Source: Sediminibacterium sp. FEMGT703S (GTDB lineage: Bacteria > Bacteroidota > Bacteroidia > Chitinophagales > Chitinophagaceae). From it: a stretch of 64,000 nucleotides of DNA. The DNA lies in contig PGCO01000003.1 of NCBI GenBank assembly GCA_002786355.1, positions 476,746 through 540,745 on the forward strand, written 5' to 3'. Below, piece by piece: positions 9,851 through 21,525 of the stretch; position 1 is the first letter of the stretch, and every line of letters starts with the position of its first letter. A model generated the notes under the pieces. The model did no database searches and was not told where the DNA came from. It was given only the letters and a program-made list of their open reading frames with translations. A program made the translations under genes and the position numbers.

Positions 9851-9878
9851 AAATCCCGCCTATTTTAAAGAGGCGGGA
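9851..9878 (-). terminator. rho-independent terminator after the OmpH gene, abutting permease start
   Basis: TCCCGCCT and AGGCGGGA form an 8-bp perfect stem with a 9-nt loop, followed on the minus strand by a run of U that ends at the ATG of the permease gene (9847). It lies 28 bases past the stop of the OmpH/Skp gene. Confidence 0.75.
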
Positions 9879-9905
9879 ATGAAGATAATAAATATGATTG
9901 AACCA

Positions 9906-10493
9906 TTATGGCTTCTTAGGATACAACTTATTTAATCCTTTCACCAAATCATCTGTGATATTAAAAGCACTATCCTTCAAATACATGAACTCAGGTGCGC
10001 TTGAGAAAATATAAGAATACCCTTTGTCTTTATTGTATTCTTTAAGGTAGTCTTCAATTTTTTTCTTAACGTCCTGTAATTTTTTGAAACTTTCGTCTTG
10101 CATTTCTTGCGCCATCATTTGTTCTTTTCCTTGATAGGTACGTTCCATTTGCACCAATTCTTGTTGTTTGCTAGCCAATTCAGCTTGAGAAAGATTTTGA
10201 CCAACACGCTGTAATTCTTGGTATTTATTGGTAAAAACATTTTTTAATTCATTCAACTGTTTTGCATTTGCCTGATCCTTAACTTGTAAAGAAGCACGAA
10301 TTTCTTTAAAATATTCAAAATTATTTTGAATAGAATCAGACTCAAAATAAGCTATCCTAAATCCACTAGAAGCGGCACTAACAGTATTTCCAGCTGGAGC
10401 AGCTGTTGATTTGCTGCCAGAAAAATGCAAATAAAATAAAACAGCAACCCCAATAGCAGTTGCAAGCGTTAGACCAGTTATAAAATTTTTCAT
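9906..10493 (-). CDS. OmpH/Skp family periplasmic chaperone-like protein
   Basis: An exported coiled-coil protein of the OmpH/Skp family, which in relatives holds unfolded outer-membrane proteins in the periplasm. I chose the ATG at 10493, whose product starts MKNFITGLTLATAIG and continues as a hydrophobic signal or anchor segment; the longer frame begins with TTG and adds 14 charged residues. The body has the family form IAYFESDSI, a long Gln/Glu/Lys-rich coiled coil (about residues 65-145), and a C-terminal YSYIFSSAP segment as in Skp. A strong terminator lies on each side, so it is probably transcribed alone. Confidence 0.82.
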   Translation of the reverse strand: MKNFITGLTLATAIGVAVLFYLHFSGSKSTAAPAGNTVSAASSGFRIAYFESDSIQNNFEYFKEIRASLQVKDQANAKQLNELKNVFTNKYQELQRVGQNLSQAELASKQQELVQMERTYQGKEQMMAQEMQDESFKKLQDVKKKIEDYLKEYNKDKGYSYIFSSAPEFMYLKDSAFNITDDLVKGLNKLYPKKP

Positions 10494-10549
10494 TTGAGTA
10501 AATTTTTTTCTTAAATAAAACAATTTAAAGTTCAAAGGGGGTATTCAGT

Positions 10550-10583
10550 AAAAAAGTAGGAAGCAAATGCTTCCTACTTTTTT
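10550..10583 (-). terminator. rho-independent terminator of rpoBC
   Basis: A long perfect inverted repeat sits 20 bases after the rpoC stop: arms AAAAAAGTAGGAAGCA and its complement, GC-rich in the centre and A/T at the outside, so it can terminate on either strand. Confidence 0.85.
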
Positions 10584-10602
10584 ATATTCGATTCTTTATT
10601 GA

Positions 10603-13600
10603 TTACTCTTCATCATCAAAGCTCATCGCTTCTCTGGTAGTAGCCAATACTTCATATTCTTCCTTACTTCCTACAATCATGTTCTCGAATTCTTTTTGTC
10701 CAGAACCAGCAGGAATCAAATGACCAGTAATAACGTTTTCTTTTAGACCAAGCATTGCATCTGTTTTACCTTGGATAGCAGCCTGACTCAATACTTTTGT
10801 TGTTTCCTGGAAAGAAGCAGCAGAGATCCAGCTTTGTACGCCCAAGGAAGCCTTGGTAATACCCAATAAGACTGGTCTTGCAGTAGCAGGCTTCGCATCT
10901 CTAACTTCAACTAGTTGTCTATCAGAACGACGTAAGATTGAGTTCTCTTCTCTTAATTCGCGTAAAGTGATAATTTGACCAGCTTTCATTTTAGTGCTTT
11001 CACCAGCATTGGTAACTACTTTCTTATCGTAGATTCTATCGTTCTCTTCAATAAAGTCGAAGCGATCTTCTAGGTCCTCCTCTAAGAATTTAGTATCACC
11101 AGCGTCTACAATTTCTACTTTCTTCATCATTTGACGTACAATCACTTCTACGTGTTTGTCGTTGATTTTTACCCCTTGTAAACGGTAAACTTCCTGAATT
11201 TCATTTACAACATACTCTTGAACTGCAAATGGCCCTTTAATTGCCAAGATATCAGCAGGAGCAGTTTGACCATCAGACATTGGCGTACCGGCTTTTACAA
11301 AGTCTCCATCTTGAACCAAAATTTGGCGAGTCAATGGAACCAAGTATTTTTTAACCATACCGTCACGAGACTCAACTATAATCTCACGATTACCGCGCTT
11401 CACGTTACCGAATGATACAACACCATCAATTTCACAAACGATAGCAGGATTACCAGGATTACGAGCTTCAAACAATTCAGTTACACGTGGAAGACCTCCG
11501 GTGATATCTCTTAGTTTACCTAAGATACGAGGAATCTTCACCAAAACTTGACCTGCTTTTACTTCATCTCCTTCTTCTACACCAATATGTGAACCAACTG
11601 GTAAGTTATATTGCTTAATATCTTTACCTTCTACAATGATCGTCGGGATTTTAGTCTTATCCTTGGTTTCAATAACCACTTTCTCACGGTGACCAGTTTG
11701 CTCATCAGACTCATCACGGTAAGTGATACCATCTAAGATGTTTTCAAACTTAATGCTACCTAAAGTTTCAGCAACAATTACGTTGTTGAATGGATCCCAT
11801 GTACAGATAACATCTCCTTTTTTAACTTGAGCGCCATCTTTTACATTTAAAGTTGCACCATAAGGAACGTTGTTGGTAATCATCAAGCGGTCGTTCTTAA
11901 CGTCCATGATTCTTACTTCACCAGTACGTCCAATTACAATCTTAGATTTAGACCCATCGTTATTTACTGTATCAACGGTTCTTAAACCATCAAACTGAAT
12001 AGTACCATCAAATTTAGCTTGTAAGGTAGATTCAATTGAAGCGGATCCCGCAACACCACCTACGTGGAAGGTACGTAATGTCAACTGTGTACCTGGTTCA
12101 CCAATTGATTGTGCAGCAATAATACCTACTGCATCACCGCGCTGTGCTAAGTAACCTGTTGCCAAGTTTTTACCATAACACTTCACACATACTCCACGCT
12201 TGCTTTCGCAGGTAAGTACAGAGCGAATTTCAACGGTTTCAATTCCTACTTCTTCAATTAATTTAGCCACATCAGAAGAGATTTCTTCGCCAGCTAAAAT
12301 GATTAATTCTTCGGTAATTGGATGGTATACATTGTGCAATGAAGTACGACCTTCAATTCTATCTGCTAATGGTTCAATCACATCTTCGTTGTCTTTTAAT
12401 GCACTAGTAGCAATACCACGAAGTGTTCCACAATCTTCTTCAGAAATAACCACATCCTGAGATACGTCCACTAAACGACGAGTTAAGTAACCCGCATCCG
12501 CCGTTTTAAGTGCAGTATCCGCAAGACCTTTACGCGCACCGTGCGTAGAGATAAAGTAATCCAATACGTTCAATCCTCCTTTAAAGTTAGAAAGAATCGG
12601 GTTCTCAATTACTTCAGAACCAGAACTACCGCTCTTACGAGGTTTAGCCATTAGACCACGAATACCTACCAGCTGTTTAACCTGTGTTTTACTACCACGA
12701 GCACCAGAATCCAACATCATAAATACAGAGTTGAAACCTTGGTTATCTATGGTCATTTCACGGATCAAAGACTCGGTGATCTTCATATCCACTCTACCCC
12801 AAATATCAATAACTTGGTTATAACGCTCATTATTGGTAATTAAACCCATATTGTAGCTTTCCCAAACTTCTTCAACTTCAGTCTTAGCGCTCTCTAATAA
12901 CTCATTTCTAATTTCAGGAACAATTAAGTCATTTACGCTAAAGCTTAATCCACCACGGAATGCCATACGGAAACCGAGTGTTTTAATATCATCTAAGAAT
13001 TTAGCTGTTTTAGGAACATCAGTAATTTTGATAATATCACCAATGATTTCTCTTAAGCTCTTCTTAGTTAATAATGCATTTACAAATCCAACTTCATGCG
13101 GTACATGTTGGTTAAACAATACACGACCTACTGTGGTATCAATTAATTTCTTAACCAAAACTCCTTTCTCGCGCACATTGGTCTTAACCTTAATGTTTGC
13201 ATGTAAGTCTACACGGTTTTCATTGTAAGCAATAATTACTTCATCCATGCTATAGAAAGCCATTCCTTGACCTTTGATGGTTTCGGTTTCTGTAGACTTT
13301 CTACCCTTAGTGATGTAATACAATCCAAGTACCATGTCCTGAGAAGGAAGGGTAATAGGAGTTCCATTCTGTGGGTTCAAAATATTGTGCGAAGAAAGCA
13401 TCAACAATTGTGCTTCCAAAATAGCAGCGTTGCTTAATGGAACGTGCACAGCCATTTGGTCACCATCAAAGTCGGCGTTGAAAGAAGAAGTAACCAATGG
13501 GTGAAGTTGAATGGCTTTACCTTCCACTAATTTAGGCTGGAATGCCTGAATAGACAGACGGTGAAGTGTTGGGGCTCGGTTTAACATAACCGGGTGACCC

Positions 13601-14886
13601 TTTAATATATTTTCGAGGATATCCCAAATCACCGCTTCCTTACGGTCTACCAATTTCTTAGCAGATTTAACGGTTTTAACGATACCTCTTTCAATTAATT
13701 TACGAATAACAAATGGCTTGAATAATTCAGCAGCCATGTCTTTAGGCAAACCACACTCATGTATTTTAAGTTCAGGTCCTACCACAATTACAGAACGACC
13801 AGAGTAGTCAACACGCTTACCCAATAAGTTCTGACGGAAACGACCTTGTTTACCTTTTAATACATCAGATAAAGATTTCAATGCACGTCCACCTTCTGCT
13901 TTAACCGCATTAGACTTACGAGAGTTATCAAACAAAGAGTCAATTGCTTCTTGCAACATTCTCTTCTCGTTACGTAAGATTACTTCAGGTGCTTTGATTT
14001 CTAACAAACGCTTTAAACGGTTGTTACGAATAATTACACGACGGTATAAATCGTTCAAATCAGAAGAAGCAAAACGGCCTCCATCCAAAGGAACCAATGG
14101 ACGTAATTCTGGTGGAATTACAGGTATATACTGCATTACCATCCACTCAGGGCGGTTGGTAATTCTAGTACTTGCATCACGGAAAGACTCTACTACACTC
14201 AAACGCTTTAAAGCATCAGCCTTACGTTGTTGAGAAGTTTCAGTAGCAGCTGCGTTACGCAATGAAAAACTTAGTTCATCCAAATCAATTCTTTCTAAAA
14301 GAGCATGAACTGCTTCAGCACCCATTTTAGCAATGAATTTTTGTGGATCTTCATCAGGTAAGAACTGGTTATCTTTTGGTAAACCATCAATTAAATCAAG
14401 GTATTCTTCTTCAGTCAAAAGATCGCCCATATTTAGGTTTTCTTTGATGCCACCTTGTATTACCACATAGCGCTCGTAGTAGATAATGGTCTCTAATTTC
14501 TTAGAGCTCATTCCAAGTAGGTAACCAATTTTATTTGGTAAACTCTTGAAATACCAGATATGTACTACAGGTACTACTAGCTTAATATGACCCATGCGTT
14601 CACGACGCACTTTCTTTTCAGTTACTTCCACACCACAACGATCACATACGATACCCTTGTAACGGATACGCTTGTACTTTCCACAAGCACACTCATAATC
14701 CTTTACTGGTCCGAAGATTCTTTCGCAGAATAAGCCATCACGTTCAGGCTTATAAGTACGGTAGTTAATGGTTTCAGGTTTCAGTACTTCGCCAAAGCTT
14801 CTTTCCAGAATACTGTCTGGAGATGCCAGACTAATAGTGATCTGTGAAAAAGTTGGACGCTGTTTGTTTTCTCTTTTGATTGCCAT
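10603..14886 (-). CDS. rpoC: DNA-directed RNA polymerase subunit beta'
   Basis: The 1427-residue beta' subunit of RNA polymerase. The N-terminal zinc site is visible as [13 protein letters not shown] plus CDRCG, the catalytic Mg loop NADFDGDQM starts at N470 (Asp472, Asp474, Asp476), and the second zinc site is [13 protein letters not shown]. The trigger-loop region [13 protein letters not shown] is intact. The length is normal for Bacteroidota, which lack the large insert of cyanobacterial and proteobacterial forms. It begins 29 bases after rpoB and the pair ends at a strong terminator. Confidence 0.99.
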   Translation of the reverse strand: MAIKRENKQRPTFSQITISLASPDSILERSFGEVLKPETINYRTYKPERDGLFCERIFGPVKDYECACGKYKRIRYKGIVCDRCGVEVTEKKVRRERMGHIKLVVPVVHIWYFKSLPNKIGYLLGMSSKKLETIIYYERYVVIQGGIKENLNMGDLLTEEEYLDLIDGLPKDNQFLPDEDPQKFIAKMGAEAVHALLERIDLDELSFSLRNAAATETSQQRKADALKRLSVVESFRDASTRITNRPEWMVMQYIPVIPPELRPLVPLDGGRFASSDLNDLYRRVIIRNNRLKRLLEIKAPEVILRNEKRMLQEAIDSLFDNSRKSNAVKAEGGRALKSLSDVLKGKQGRFRQNLLGKRVDYSGRSVIVVGPELKIHECGLPKDMAAELFKPFVIRKLIERGIVKTVKSAKKLVDRKEAVIWDILENILKGHPVMLNRAPTLHRLSIQAFQPKLVEGKAIQLHPLVTSSFNADFDGDQMAVHVPLSNAAILEAQLLMLSSHNILNPQNGTPITLPSQDMVLGLYYITKGRKSTETETIKGQGMAFYSMDEVIIAYNENRVDLHANIKVKTNVREKGVLVKKLIDTTVGRVLFNQHVPHEVGFVNALLTKKSLREIIGDIIKITDVPKTAKFLDDIKTLGFRMAFRGGLSFSVNDLIVPEIRNELLESAKTEVEEVWESYNMGLITNNERYNQVIDIWGRVDMKITESLIREMTIDNQGFNSVFMMLDSGARGSKTQVKQLVGIRGLMAKPRKSGSSGSEVIENPILSNFKGGLNVLDYFISTHGARKGLADTALKTADAGYLTRRLVDVSQDVVISEEDCGTLRGIATSALKDNEDVIEPLADRIEGRTSLHNVYHPITEELIILAGEEISSDVAKLIEEVGIETVEIRSVLTCESKRGVCVKCYGKNLATGYLAQRGDAVGIIAAQSIGEPGTQLTLRTFHVGGVAGSASIESTLQAKFDGTIQFDGLRTVDTVNNDGSKSKIVIGRTGEVRIMDVKNDRLMITNNVPYGATLNVKDGAQVKKGDVICTWDPFNNVIVAETLGSIKFENILDGITYRDESDEQTGHREKVVIETKDKTKIPTIIVEGKDIKQYNLPVGSHIGVEEGDEVKAGQVLVKIPRILGKLRDITGGLPRVTELFEARNPGNPAIVCEIDGVVSFGNVKRGNREIIVESRDGMVKKYLVPLTRQILVQDGDFVKAGTPMSDGQTAPADILAIKGPFAVQEYVVNEIQEVYRLQGVKINDKHVEVIVRQMMKKVEIVDAGDTKFLEEDLEDRFDFIEENDRIYDKKVVTNAGESTKMKAGQIITLRELREENSILRRSDRQLVEVRDAKPATARPVLLGITKASLGVQSWISAASFQETTKVLSQAAIQGKTDAMLGLKENVITGHLIPAGSGQKEFENMIVGSKEEYEVLATTREAMSFDDEE

Positions 14887-14915
14887 ATCGCGGTTGAGAA
14901 TTTGAATTGTTTTTG

Positions 14916-17900
14916 TTAATCGAACTTAAGATCTAAACCAAGACCTCTTAGTTCATGCACCAATACGTTGAATGATTCAGGAACACCTGCTCTAGGAATA
15001 TTTTCTCCTTTCACGATGGCCTCATAGGTCTTCGCACGACCGATGATATCATCAGACTTAAGGGTTAATAATTCTTGCAGAATATTTGCAGCACCATATG
15101 CTTCAAGTGCCCAAACCTCCATCTCACCAAAACGCTGACCACCAAACTGTGCCTTACCACCCAACGGTTGTTGAGTAATCAAGCTATATGGTCCAATTGA
15201 ACGAGCATGCATTTTATCATCCACCATATGGTGTAGTTTAATCATGTAGATTACACCTACAGTTGCTTTCTGGTGGAAGCGCTCTCCTGTTTCACCGTCA
15301 TACAAATAAGTATGACCGTTTCTAGGAATGCCAGCATCCTTACAATATTGTTCAATTTGATCAGTAGATGCACCGTCAAAGATTGGAGTTGCAAAACGAA
15401 CACCCAAACGCTTACCAGTCCATCCTAAAATGGTTTCATAAATCTGACCAAGGTTCATACGAGAAGGTACCCCTAATGGATTCAACACAATATCAACCGG
15501 TGTTCCATCTTCCATGAATGGCATATCTTCAGCACGTACAATTTTAGCCACAATACCTTTGTTACCGTGACGTCCAGCCATCTTATCACCCACTTTAAGC
15601 TTACGCTTAACAGCCAAGTAAACTTTAGCTAATTTCAATACACCAGCAGGTAATTCATCTCCAATAGAAATATTAAATTTCTCACGCTTGTATCTTCCTA
15701 GCTCTTCGTTAAACTTAATGCTATAGTTGTGTAATAAGGTATTGATTTGGTCATCGGTTTTAGCATCACCAGTCCAACCCAAAGGATTCACGTTTTGGTA
15801 ATCAATCGTGCTTAAGTTCTTTTGATTAAACTTAGCACCCTTACCAATTAACATTTCACCAAAGTTGTTGCTAACACCAGTAGAAGCTTTGTCTTTTAAT
15901 AAGATTTGTAGTTTTTCTAACAACAATTCCTTAATAACTTCAACATTTTGTTGATGAACTTTCTCTACTTTTTCTAGCAATGCTTTTTCACGAATCTTAC
16001 CATTCTTATCTTTCTTAGCACGCTGGAATAATTTCTTATCAATAACAACTCCTTCTGTTCCGTTTGGCGCTTTTAAAGAAGCATCTTTTGCATCTCCAGC
16101 TTTGTCACCAAAGATGGCACGCAATAGTTTTTCTTCAGGGGTTGGATCAGACTCGCCTTTTGGCGTAATCTTTCCAATTAAAATATCACCCTCTTTAATG
16201 GTAGCACCTATACGAATAATACCGTTTTCATCTAAATCCTTCGTAGCTTCTTCAGAAACGTTTGGAATATCTGGAGTCAATTCTTCTTCACCCAATTTTG
16301 TATCACGAACTTCTAATTCGTATTCGTCAATATGAACAGAGGTAAATAAATCTTCTCTAACTACTTTTTCACTGATTACGATCGCATCTTCAAAGTTGTA
16401 CCCTTTCCATGGCATGAATGCCACTTGTAGGTTACGACCTAAAGCTAGTTCGCCATCTTTAGTTGCATACCCTTCAGTTAAGAAATCACCTTTTTTAACA
16501 ACTTGCCCCTTCTTTACAGCAGGATTAAGGTTAATACAAGTAGCTTGGTTTGTTTTGATGAACTTAGTTAGTTTATAAACTTGTAAATCATCATTAAAGC
16601 TAACCAAACGATCTAAATCATTTCTGTCATAACGAACATGAATTTCATTAGCGTCTACAAACTCAACAACACCATTGCCTTCTGCATGAATTTGGATACG
16701 TGCGTCGCGAGCAGCTTTTCCTTCTAAACCAGTACCTACAATTGGTACTTCAGGTACAATCAAAGGAACAGCCTGACGTTGCATGTTAGATCCCATCAAT
16801 GCACGGTTGGCATCATCATGCTCTAAGAAAGGAATAAGAGATGCACTCAAACCAACAATTTGGTTAGGAGCAACGTCCATATATTCAACTTCTTCTTTAT
16901 CTAGAATTGGGAAATCACCTGTTTGACGAGAAACAACTTTATCTTCAGCAAATTCACCCTTCTCATTTAGAGGAGCATTACTTTGCGCAATTTTAGCTGA
17001 ATCTTCTTCTTCCGCACTTAGGAAAGTTAATTCTCCCATGTTTACTTTACCGCTTTCCACTTTACGATAAGGAGTCTCAATAAAGCCCATATCGTTAATA
17101 GCAGCGTGTACACACAAAGTAGAAATCAATCCAATGTTTGGACCTTCTGGTGTTTCAATGGTACATAAACGGCCGTAGTGAGAATAGTGTACGTCACGAA
17201 CCTCAAAACCAGCACGCTCTCTACTCAAACCTCCTGGCCCTAGTGCCGAGATACGACGCTTGTGCGTGATCTCACTTAACGGGTTGGTTTGGTCTAAGAA
17301 TTGAGACAATTGAGAAGTACCAAAGAATGAGTTAATTACAGAACTTAAGGTTCTTGCATTAATCAAATCTACAGGAGTAAATACTTCATTGTCACGTACG
17401 TTCATACGCTCACGGATGGTACGAGCCATTCTGGCCAAACCAACTCCAAACTGAGCATACAATTGTTCCCCTACCGTACGAACACGACGATTGCTTAAGT
17501 GATCAATATCGTCAATCTCCGCTTTAGCATTGGTTAAACGAACCAAGTATTTGATAATCTCAATGATATCTTGCTTAGTTAATACCTTTTTAGTCAAAGG
17601 ATATTCAAGACCTAGTTTTCTGTTGATTTTGTAACGACCAACTTCTCCTAAATCATAACGCTTATCGCTAAAGAATAATTTATCAATAATACCACGAGCA
17701 GTTTCATTGTCCGGAGCATCAGCACCGCGCAATTGGCGATAAATATGCTGAACCGCTTCCAATTCACTGTTAGAAGTATCTTTATTTAAAGTGTTGTAGA
17801 TAATCGCATAATCGCCACCCACGTCTTCTTTCTGAATAAATACACTTTTCACTTCCATTTCAATAATGGTTGCGATAGCTTCTTCATCCAAAACAGTATC

Positions 17901-18719
17901 ACGTTCCATAACGATTTCGTTACGTTCAATGCTCACCACTTCACCAGTATCTTCATCCACAAAATCTTCTACCCATGTTCTTAAAACACGAGCAGCTAAT
18001 TTTCTTCCAACTTGGTTAGCCAATGATTTTTTATCCGCTTTTACTTCATCAGCCATTCCAAATAACTCTAGAATGTCTTTATCTGTTTCAAAGCCAATAG
18101 AACGCAACAAAGTAGTAACCGGGAATTTCTTCTTACGGTCAATGTATGCATACATTACGTTGTTGATATCGGTAGCGAACTCCATCCATGCACCTTTGAA
18201 AGGAATTACACGAGCAGAGTAAATCTTAGTACCGTTAGGGTGTACAGACTGTCCAAAGAACACTCCAGGAGAACGATGTAGCTGAGAAACAACTACGCGT
18301 TCAGCACCGTTAATTACAAAAGTACCACGTGGAGTCATGTAAGGGATATTTCCTAAGAAAACATCCTGTACAATGGTCTGGAAATCTACGTGTTCCTCAT
18401 CGTTACAACTTAAACGCAATTTAGCTTTTAAGGGTACGGCATAAGTTAACCCACGCTCCATACACTCTTCAATAGTGTAACGAGGTGGATCAATAAAATA
18501 ATCCAGGAATTCCAGCACAAAGATGTTACGTGTGTCTGTGATAGGAAAATTTTCCTTAAACACACGAAACAGTCCCTCAACGTTACGTTTGTCGGGAGTA
18601 GTCTCTAACTGAAAAAACTCTTTAAAAGATTCTAACTGGATGTCGAGCAGGTCAGGGGCATCAGCCAAATGTTTAGTTTTACCGAAGCCGACCCTGTTGT
18701 TCAATGTTGTAGTAGACAT
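14916..18719 (-). CDS. rpoB: DNA-directed RNA polymerase subunit beta
   Basis: The 1267-residue beta subunit. The rifamycin pocket reads [19 protein letters not shown] (about residues 468-490), keeping the Asp, His, Arg and Ser positions of rifampicin-sensitive enzymes. The C-terminal [19 protein letters not shown] is intact. Unlike the usual arrangement, rplL is not the neighbour upstream: an M13 peptidase gene intervenes. The 208 bases before the ATG contain a good Bacteroidota promoter (18858-18889), leaving a leader of about 130 bases, so rpoBC is probably expressed from its own start. Confidence 0.99.
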   Translation of the reverse strand: MSTTTLNNRVGFGKTKHLADAPDLLDIQLESFKEFFQLETTPDKRNVEGLFRVFKENFPITDTRNIFVLEFLDYFIDPPRYTIEECMERGLTYAVPLKAKLRLSCNDEEHVDFQTIVQDVFLGNIPYMTPRGTFVINGAERVVVSQLHRSPGVFFGQSVHPNGTKIYSARVIPFKGAWMEFATDINNVMYAYIDRKKKFPVTTLLRSIGFETDKDILELFGMADEVKADKKSLANQVGRKLAARVLRTWVEDFVDEDTGEVVSIERNEIVMERDTVLDEEAIATIIEMEVKSVFIQKEDVGGDYAIIYNTLNKDTSNSELEAVQHIYRQLRGADAPDNETARGIIDKLFFSDKRYDLGEVGRYKINRKLGLEYPLTKKVLTKQDIIEIIKYLVRLTNAKAEIDDIDHLSNRRVRTVGEQLYAQFGVGLARMARTIRERMNVRDNEVFTPVDLINARTLSSVINSFFGTSQLSQFLDQTNPLSEITHKRRISALGPGGLSRERAGFEVRDVHYSHYGRLCTIETPEGPNIGLISTLCVHAAINDMGFIETPYRKVESGKVNMGELTFLSAEEEDSAKIAQSNAPLNEKGEFAEDKVVSRQTGDFPILDKEEVEYMDVAPNQIVGLSASLIPFLEHDDANRALMGSNMQRQAVPLIVPEVPIVGTGLEGKAARDARIQIHAEGNGVVEFVDANEIHVRYDRNDLDRLVSFNDDLQVYKLTKFIKTNQATCINLNPAVKKGQVVKKGDFLTEGYATKDGELALGRNLQVAFMPWKGYNFEDAIVISEKVVREDLFTSVHIDEYELEVRDTKLGEEELTPDIPNVSEEATKDLDENGIIRIGATIKEGDILIGKITPKGESDPTPEEKLLRAIFGDKAGDAKDASLKAPNGTEGVVIDKKLFQRAKKDKNGKIREKALLEKVEKVHQQNVEVIKELLLEKLQILLKDKASTGVSNNFGEMLIGKGAKFNQKNLSTIDYQNVNPLGWTGDAKTDDQINTLLHNYSIKFNEELGRYKREKFNISIGDELPAGVLKLAKVYLAVKRKLKVGDKMAGRHGNKGIVAKIVRAEDMPFMEDGTPVDIVLNPLGVPSRMNLGQIYETILGWTGKRLGVRFATPIFDGASTDQIEQYCKDAGIPRNGHTYLYDGETGERFHQKATVGVIYMIKLHHMVDDKMHARSIGPYSLITQQPLGGKAQFGGQRFGEMEVWALEAYGAANILQELLTLKSDDIIGRAKTYEAIVKGENIPRAGVPESFNVLVHELRGLGLDLKFD

Positions 18720-18857
18720 ATGTATGTAAAACCGGTTTTTGATACGAAAAAAATTGGGGAGAACTGCAACATTCTCTTAACGTACAATCGGCTCATTCAT
18801 CACCTAAACACAATGATAAAAATGTCCACCCGCTAAATTGCCCAAAATTAAGGATGG

Positions 18858-18889
18858 CAAAGTTAAGGAATGTATCAGAAACGCAAAAA
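18858..18889 (-). promoter_or_regulatory. promoter of rpoBC, Bacteroidota type
   Basis: On the minus strand TTTTTG is followed, after 18 bases, by TAACTTTG, matching the TTTG / TAnnTTTG consensus of the Bacteroidota housekeeping sigma factor. The remaining sequence from about 18850 to 18720 would be the rpoB leader; I see no strong hairpin in it. Confidence 0.65.
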
Positions 18890-18927
18890 CAAATTTTGCG
18901 CCAAACTTTAATTTGTGGATAAACTTC

Positions 18928-20958
18928 TTACCAAATTTTTACCCTATCCGCTGGTTGACGGTATAATTTGTTCTTTTCGCTTACATTAAATGCCTTATAA
19001 AAGGGCTCAAAATTGGCTAAAGGACCGTTTACCCTGAATTCTTCGGGGGAGTGCGGATCGGTAGTAATTCGAGTTCTCATGGTTTCATCGCGGTTTACTA
19101 AGCGCCAAACCTGAGCATATCCAAGGAAAAAGCGTTGATCTGGAGTAAATCCGTCTATTTTATTGGTACTTTTCCCCTGCTTAGTCAACTTGAAAGCATC
19201 ATAAGCTATGGCTAGGCCTCCAATATCTGCCAGATTCTCTCCTAGCGTAAGCTCCCCATTTACATGCATGCTATCTAATACAGTAAATTGGTTGTATTGA
19301 GCAACCACTGCAGCAGCTTTCCGTTTAAACTTATCTCCATCGGCTGGTGCCCACCAATCTTTAAGATTCCCCTTAGCATCATATTGACGACCTTGATCAT
19401 CAAAACCATGCGTCATTTCATGACCAATCACCATTCCAATGCCACCATAATTAATTGCGTCATCTGCATTCAACTCAAAAAAAGGAAACTGTAGAATACC
19501 TGCAGGAAATACAATTTCATTAAAAGTAGGATTATAATATGCGTTAACCGTTGGTGCAGTCATACCCCACTCCGTTTTATCAACGGGTTTACCAATTTTT
19601 GCAATGGTTTCTTTGTGATCATGTTGGGCTACTTGACGAATATTTTCAAAAAGATTATCTCTGGTAATGGTAACGTCATCATATTTTTTCCAAACAGTTG
19701 GGTAGCCAATTTTTTTAAGGAATGCAGCTAATTTTTCTTGTGCCCTAGATTTGGTTGAATCGCTCATCCAATCGAGGTTATTAATTCTTTTTTCAAATGC
19801 TTTCTGCAAATTATTTACTAATTCATCCATTCTTTGTTTAGCTGCTGGCGGAAAATATTTTTGAACATATACTTCTCCTAATAAATCTTTTAAGTTGTTG
19901 TCGGTTCTATTCACCATCACTTTCCAACGATCTTCTTGAGTTTTAGCACCAGAAAATATTTTATTAAAGGAAAAACGCTCATCAACAAATACTTTGCTAA
20001 GAAGACCTGCTTTAGAAGAGATATAATCGAACTTGATTTTATTTTTCCAAACTTCTATTGGCTGAGAAGCAAACAATTTGCTTAATGTTTCATAATAACG
20101 AGGTTGAGCAACATTTAGGCTGTCCAATGTTGCACCCATTTTTTTGAAAGCCATCGTCCATAAAATATTCGGGCTAAGTTTTTGCAAATCGGATACCGAC
20201 ATTTTATTGTAATTCTTAACAGGGTCTCGTTGTTCTACTGGGGTAAGATGTGATGCTGCAATAAATGTTTCTAACATTAAAACAGATTCAGCATTTTTTT
20301 GAGCTGTAATGGCGTCCGCACCAGTTAATTCAAAATATTTAGCTGCATGCGCAACAAATTTTGCACGTTGACTTTTAGTTATTGAATCTTGCTTAGTGTA
20401 ATAATCTTTTTCAGGTAATGTTGTCCCGCTTTGGTATAATGATAAAATATTTGTAGTACTGTTGCGCTCATCTGGACCCACATAATATCCAAATAAATCT
20501 CCTTCACCAGTAGTTTCCGCTTCAGCTAGAACTATTTGGAGTTCCTTATAATCTTTTACTGCATCAATTTTAGCGAGCATTGGTTTAAGCGGATCAAAAC
20601 CTTTTTTCTCGATGGTTACCGTATCCATTCCGCTGGCATAGAAGTCTCCTACTTTTTGTGCAGCAGTTCCCTTGGGATGATCTGTTTTGGCAGAAGTTTC
20701 TTCGAGTATGGTTCTTAATTTACTTAAGTTTTCGTCGTAAAGTGTATAAAAGCTCCCCCACCCGCTCTGGTCGTTGGGTATTTTAGTGTTTTTAATCCAT
20801 CCGCCATTAGCATACAAGAAAAAGTTATCAGCGGGGTTAATAGTGGTATCCATTCCTGCGATATCAAAATATGGTTTCTGATCATTGTTGTTTTTACAAG
20901 CAGTATTCAACAAAATAGCAATAACCAAAAAACCTGCAATATTTTTCATAACAATCAT
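18928..20958 (-). CDS. M13 family (neprilysin-like) metallopeptidase lipoprotein
   Basis: A zinc endopeptidase of the PepO/neprilysin family. The zinc motif HEMTH is at residues 513-517 and the third ligand Glu574 lies in GENLADIGG, both as in M13; NAYYN before the catalytic helix is also conserved. The N-terminus has a hydrophobic signal ending NTAC, a probable lipobox, so it should be anchored at the cell surface or in the periplasm. An ATG three codons in (20949) gives a tidier lipoprotein start. At 676 residues it is full length. Its position between rplL and rpoB is odd. A terminator upstream and a separate rpoB promoter downstream suggest its own transcription unit. Confidence 0.93.
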   Translation of the reverse strand: MIVMKNIAGFLVIAILLNTACKNNNDQKPYFDIAGMDTTINPADNFFLYANGGWIKNTKIPNDQSGWGSFYTLYDENLSKLRTILEETSAKTDHPKGTAAQKVGDFYASGMDTVTIEKKGFDPLKPMLAKIDAVKDYKELQIVLAEAETTGEGDLFGYYVGPDERNSTTNILSLYQSGTTLPEKDYYTKQDSITKSQRAKFVAHAAKYFELTGADAITAQKNAESVLMLETFIAASHLTPVEQRDPVKNYNKMSVSDLQKLSPNILWTMAFKKMGATLDSLNVAQPRYYETLSKLFASQPIEVWKNKIKFDYISSKAGLLSKVFVDERFSFNKIFSGAKTQEDRWKVMVNRTDNNLKDLLGEVYVQKYFPPAAKQRMDELVNNLQKAFEKRINNLDWMSDSTKSRAQEKLAAFLKKIGYPTVWKKYDDVTITRDNLFENIRQVAQHDHKETIAKIGKPVDKTEWGMTAPTVNAYYNPTFNEIVFPAGILQFPFFELNADDAINYGGIGMVIGHEMTHGFDDQGRQYDAKGNLKDWWAPADGDKFKRKAAAVVAQYNQFTVLDSMHVNGELTLGENLADIGGLAIAYDAFKLTKQGKSTNKIDGFTPDQRFFLGYAQVWRLVNRDETMRTRITTDPHSPEEFRVNGPLANFEPFYKAFNVSEKNKLYRQPADRVKIW

Positions 20959-20970
20959 TTTTAGAGTGCC

Positions 20971-21002
20971 TGAAGTTACCGTTTTAAACTATTCACACAA
21001 AA
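20971..21002 (-). promoter_or_regulatory. possible promoter of the M13 peptidase gene
   Basis: On the minus strand TTTTG (overlapping the U-run of the rplL terminator) is followed after 19 bases by TAACTTCA, a two-mismatch form of TAnnTTTG. The start would lie close before the ATG at 20958/20949. Confidence 0.35.
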
Positions 21003-21032
21003 AAGCCCTCTCAACAAAGTTGAGAGGGCTTT
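20999..21032 (-). terminator. rho-independent terminator of the rplKAJL unit
   Basis: A 14-bp perfect stem, AAAGCCCTCTCAAC with its complement around an AAA loop, begins 20 bases after the rplL stop and is followed by a U-run on the minus strand. It would stop most ribosomal transcripts before the peptidase and rpoB. Confidence 0.9.
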
Positions 21033-21052
21033 ACTATAGAAGTTAGCTTTGA

Positions 21053-21427
21053 TTATTTTACTTCAACTTCAGCACCAGCTTCTTTTAACTTAGCAGCTAC
21101 ATCATCTGCTTCAGCCTTAGAAACGCCTTCTTTAACTGGCTTTGGAGCACCGTCAACTAGGTCTTTTGCTTCTTTCAAGCCTAAACCAGTTAATTCTTTA
21201 ACGATTTTAACTACACCTAATTTGCTAGCACCGCCAGAAACTAAGATAACGTCAAATGCTGTTTTTTCTTCAACAGCAGCTGCGCCACCGCCATCTCCAG
21301 CTGAAACCACTACTGCAGCAGCAGCTGGCTCAATACCGTAATCAGCTTTTAATACATCAGCTAATTCTTGAACTTCTTTTACTGTTAAGCCTACTAGTTG
21401 TTCGGCTAATGCTTTTACGTCTGCCAT
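21053..21427 (-). CDS. rplL: 50S ribosomal protein bL12 (L7/L12)
   Basis: The 124-residue stalk protein that recruits translation factors. It has the N-terminal dimerisation domain ([14 protein letters not shown]), an Ala/Gly-rich hinge near residues 35-50, and the C-terminal domain [12 protein letters not shown] to the end. The ATG at 21427 matches the family start; the longer in-frame GTG adds 21 unrelated residues. It follows rplJ by 98 bases holding two hairpins and ends at a strong terminator, so it is the last gene of the rplKAJL unit. Confidence 0.97.
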   Translation of the reverse strand: MADVKALAEQLVGLTVKEVQELADVLKADYGIEPAAAAVVVSAGDGGGAAAVEEKTAFDVILVSGGASKLGVVKIVKELTGLGLKEAKDLVDGAPKPVKEGVSKAEADDVAAKLKEAGAEVEVK

Positions 21428-21441
21428 GTTTTTACTTTTTA

Positions 21442-21508
21442 AACCGCTTTCAAAGCAATTGCTCCAGCGGATGGTTATAAATATTGCCACGTTTTAACCT
21501 CAGTGGCA
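21442..21508 (-). promoter_or_regulatory. two hairpins between rplJ and rplL
   Basis: Two inverted repeats fill the intergenic RNA: ACCGCT..AGCGG enclosing the palindrome AGCAATTGCT (about 21442-21474), and TGCCAC / GTGGCA with a 12-nt loop (21485-21508). They could be processing sites or affect the ratio of L10 to L12; function is inferred only. Confidence 0.35.
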
Positions 21509-21525
21509 TTGGTATTAAACTTTGA

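Noticed and set aside
21428..21490. Longer rplL start at a GTG
   Set aside because: The family starts at [10 protein letters not shown]; the extra residues come from the hairpin-rich spacer.
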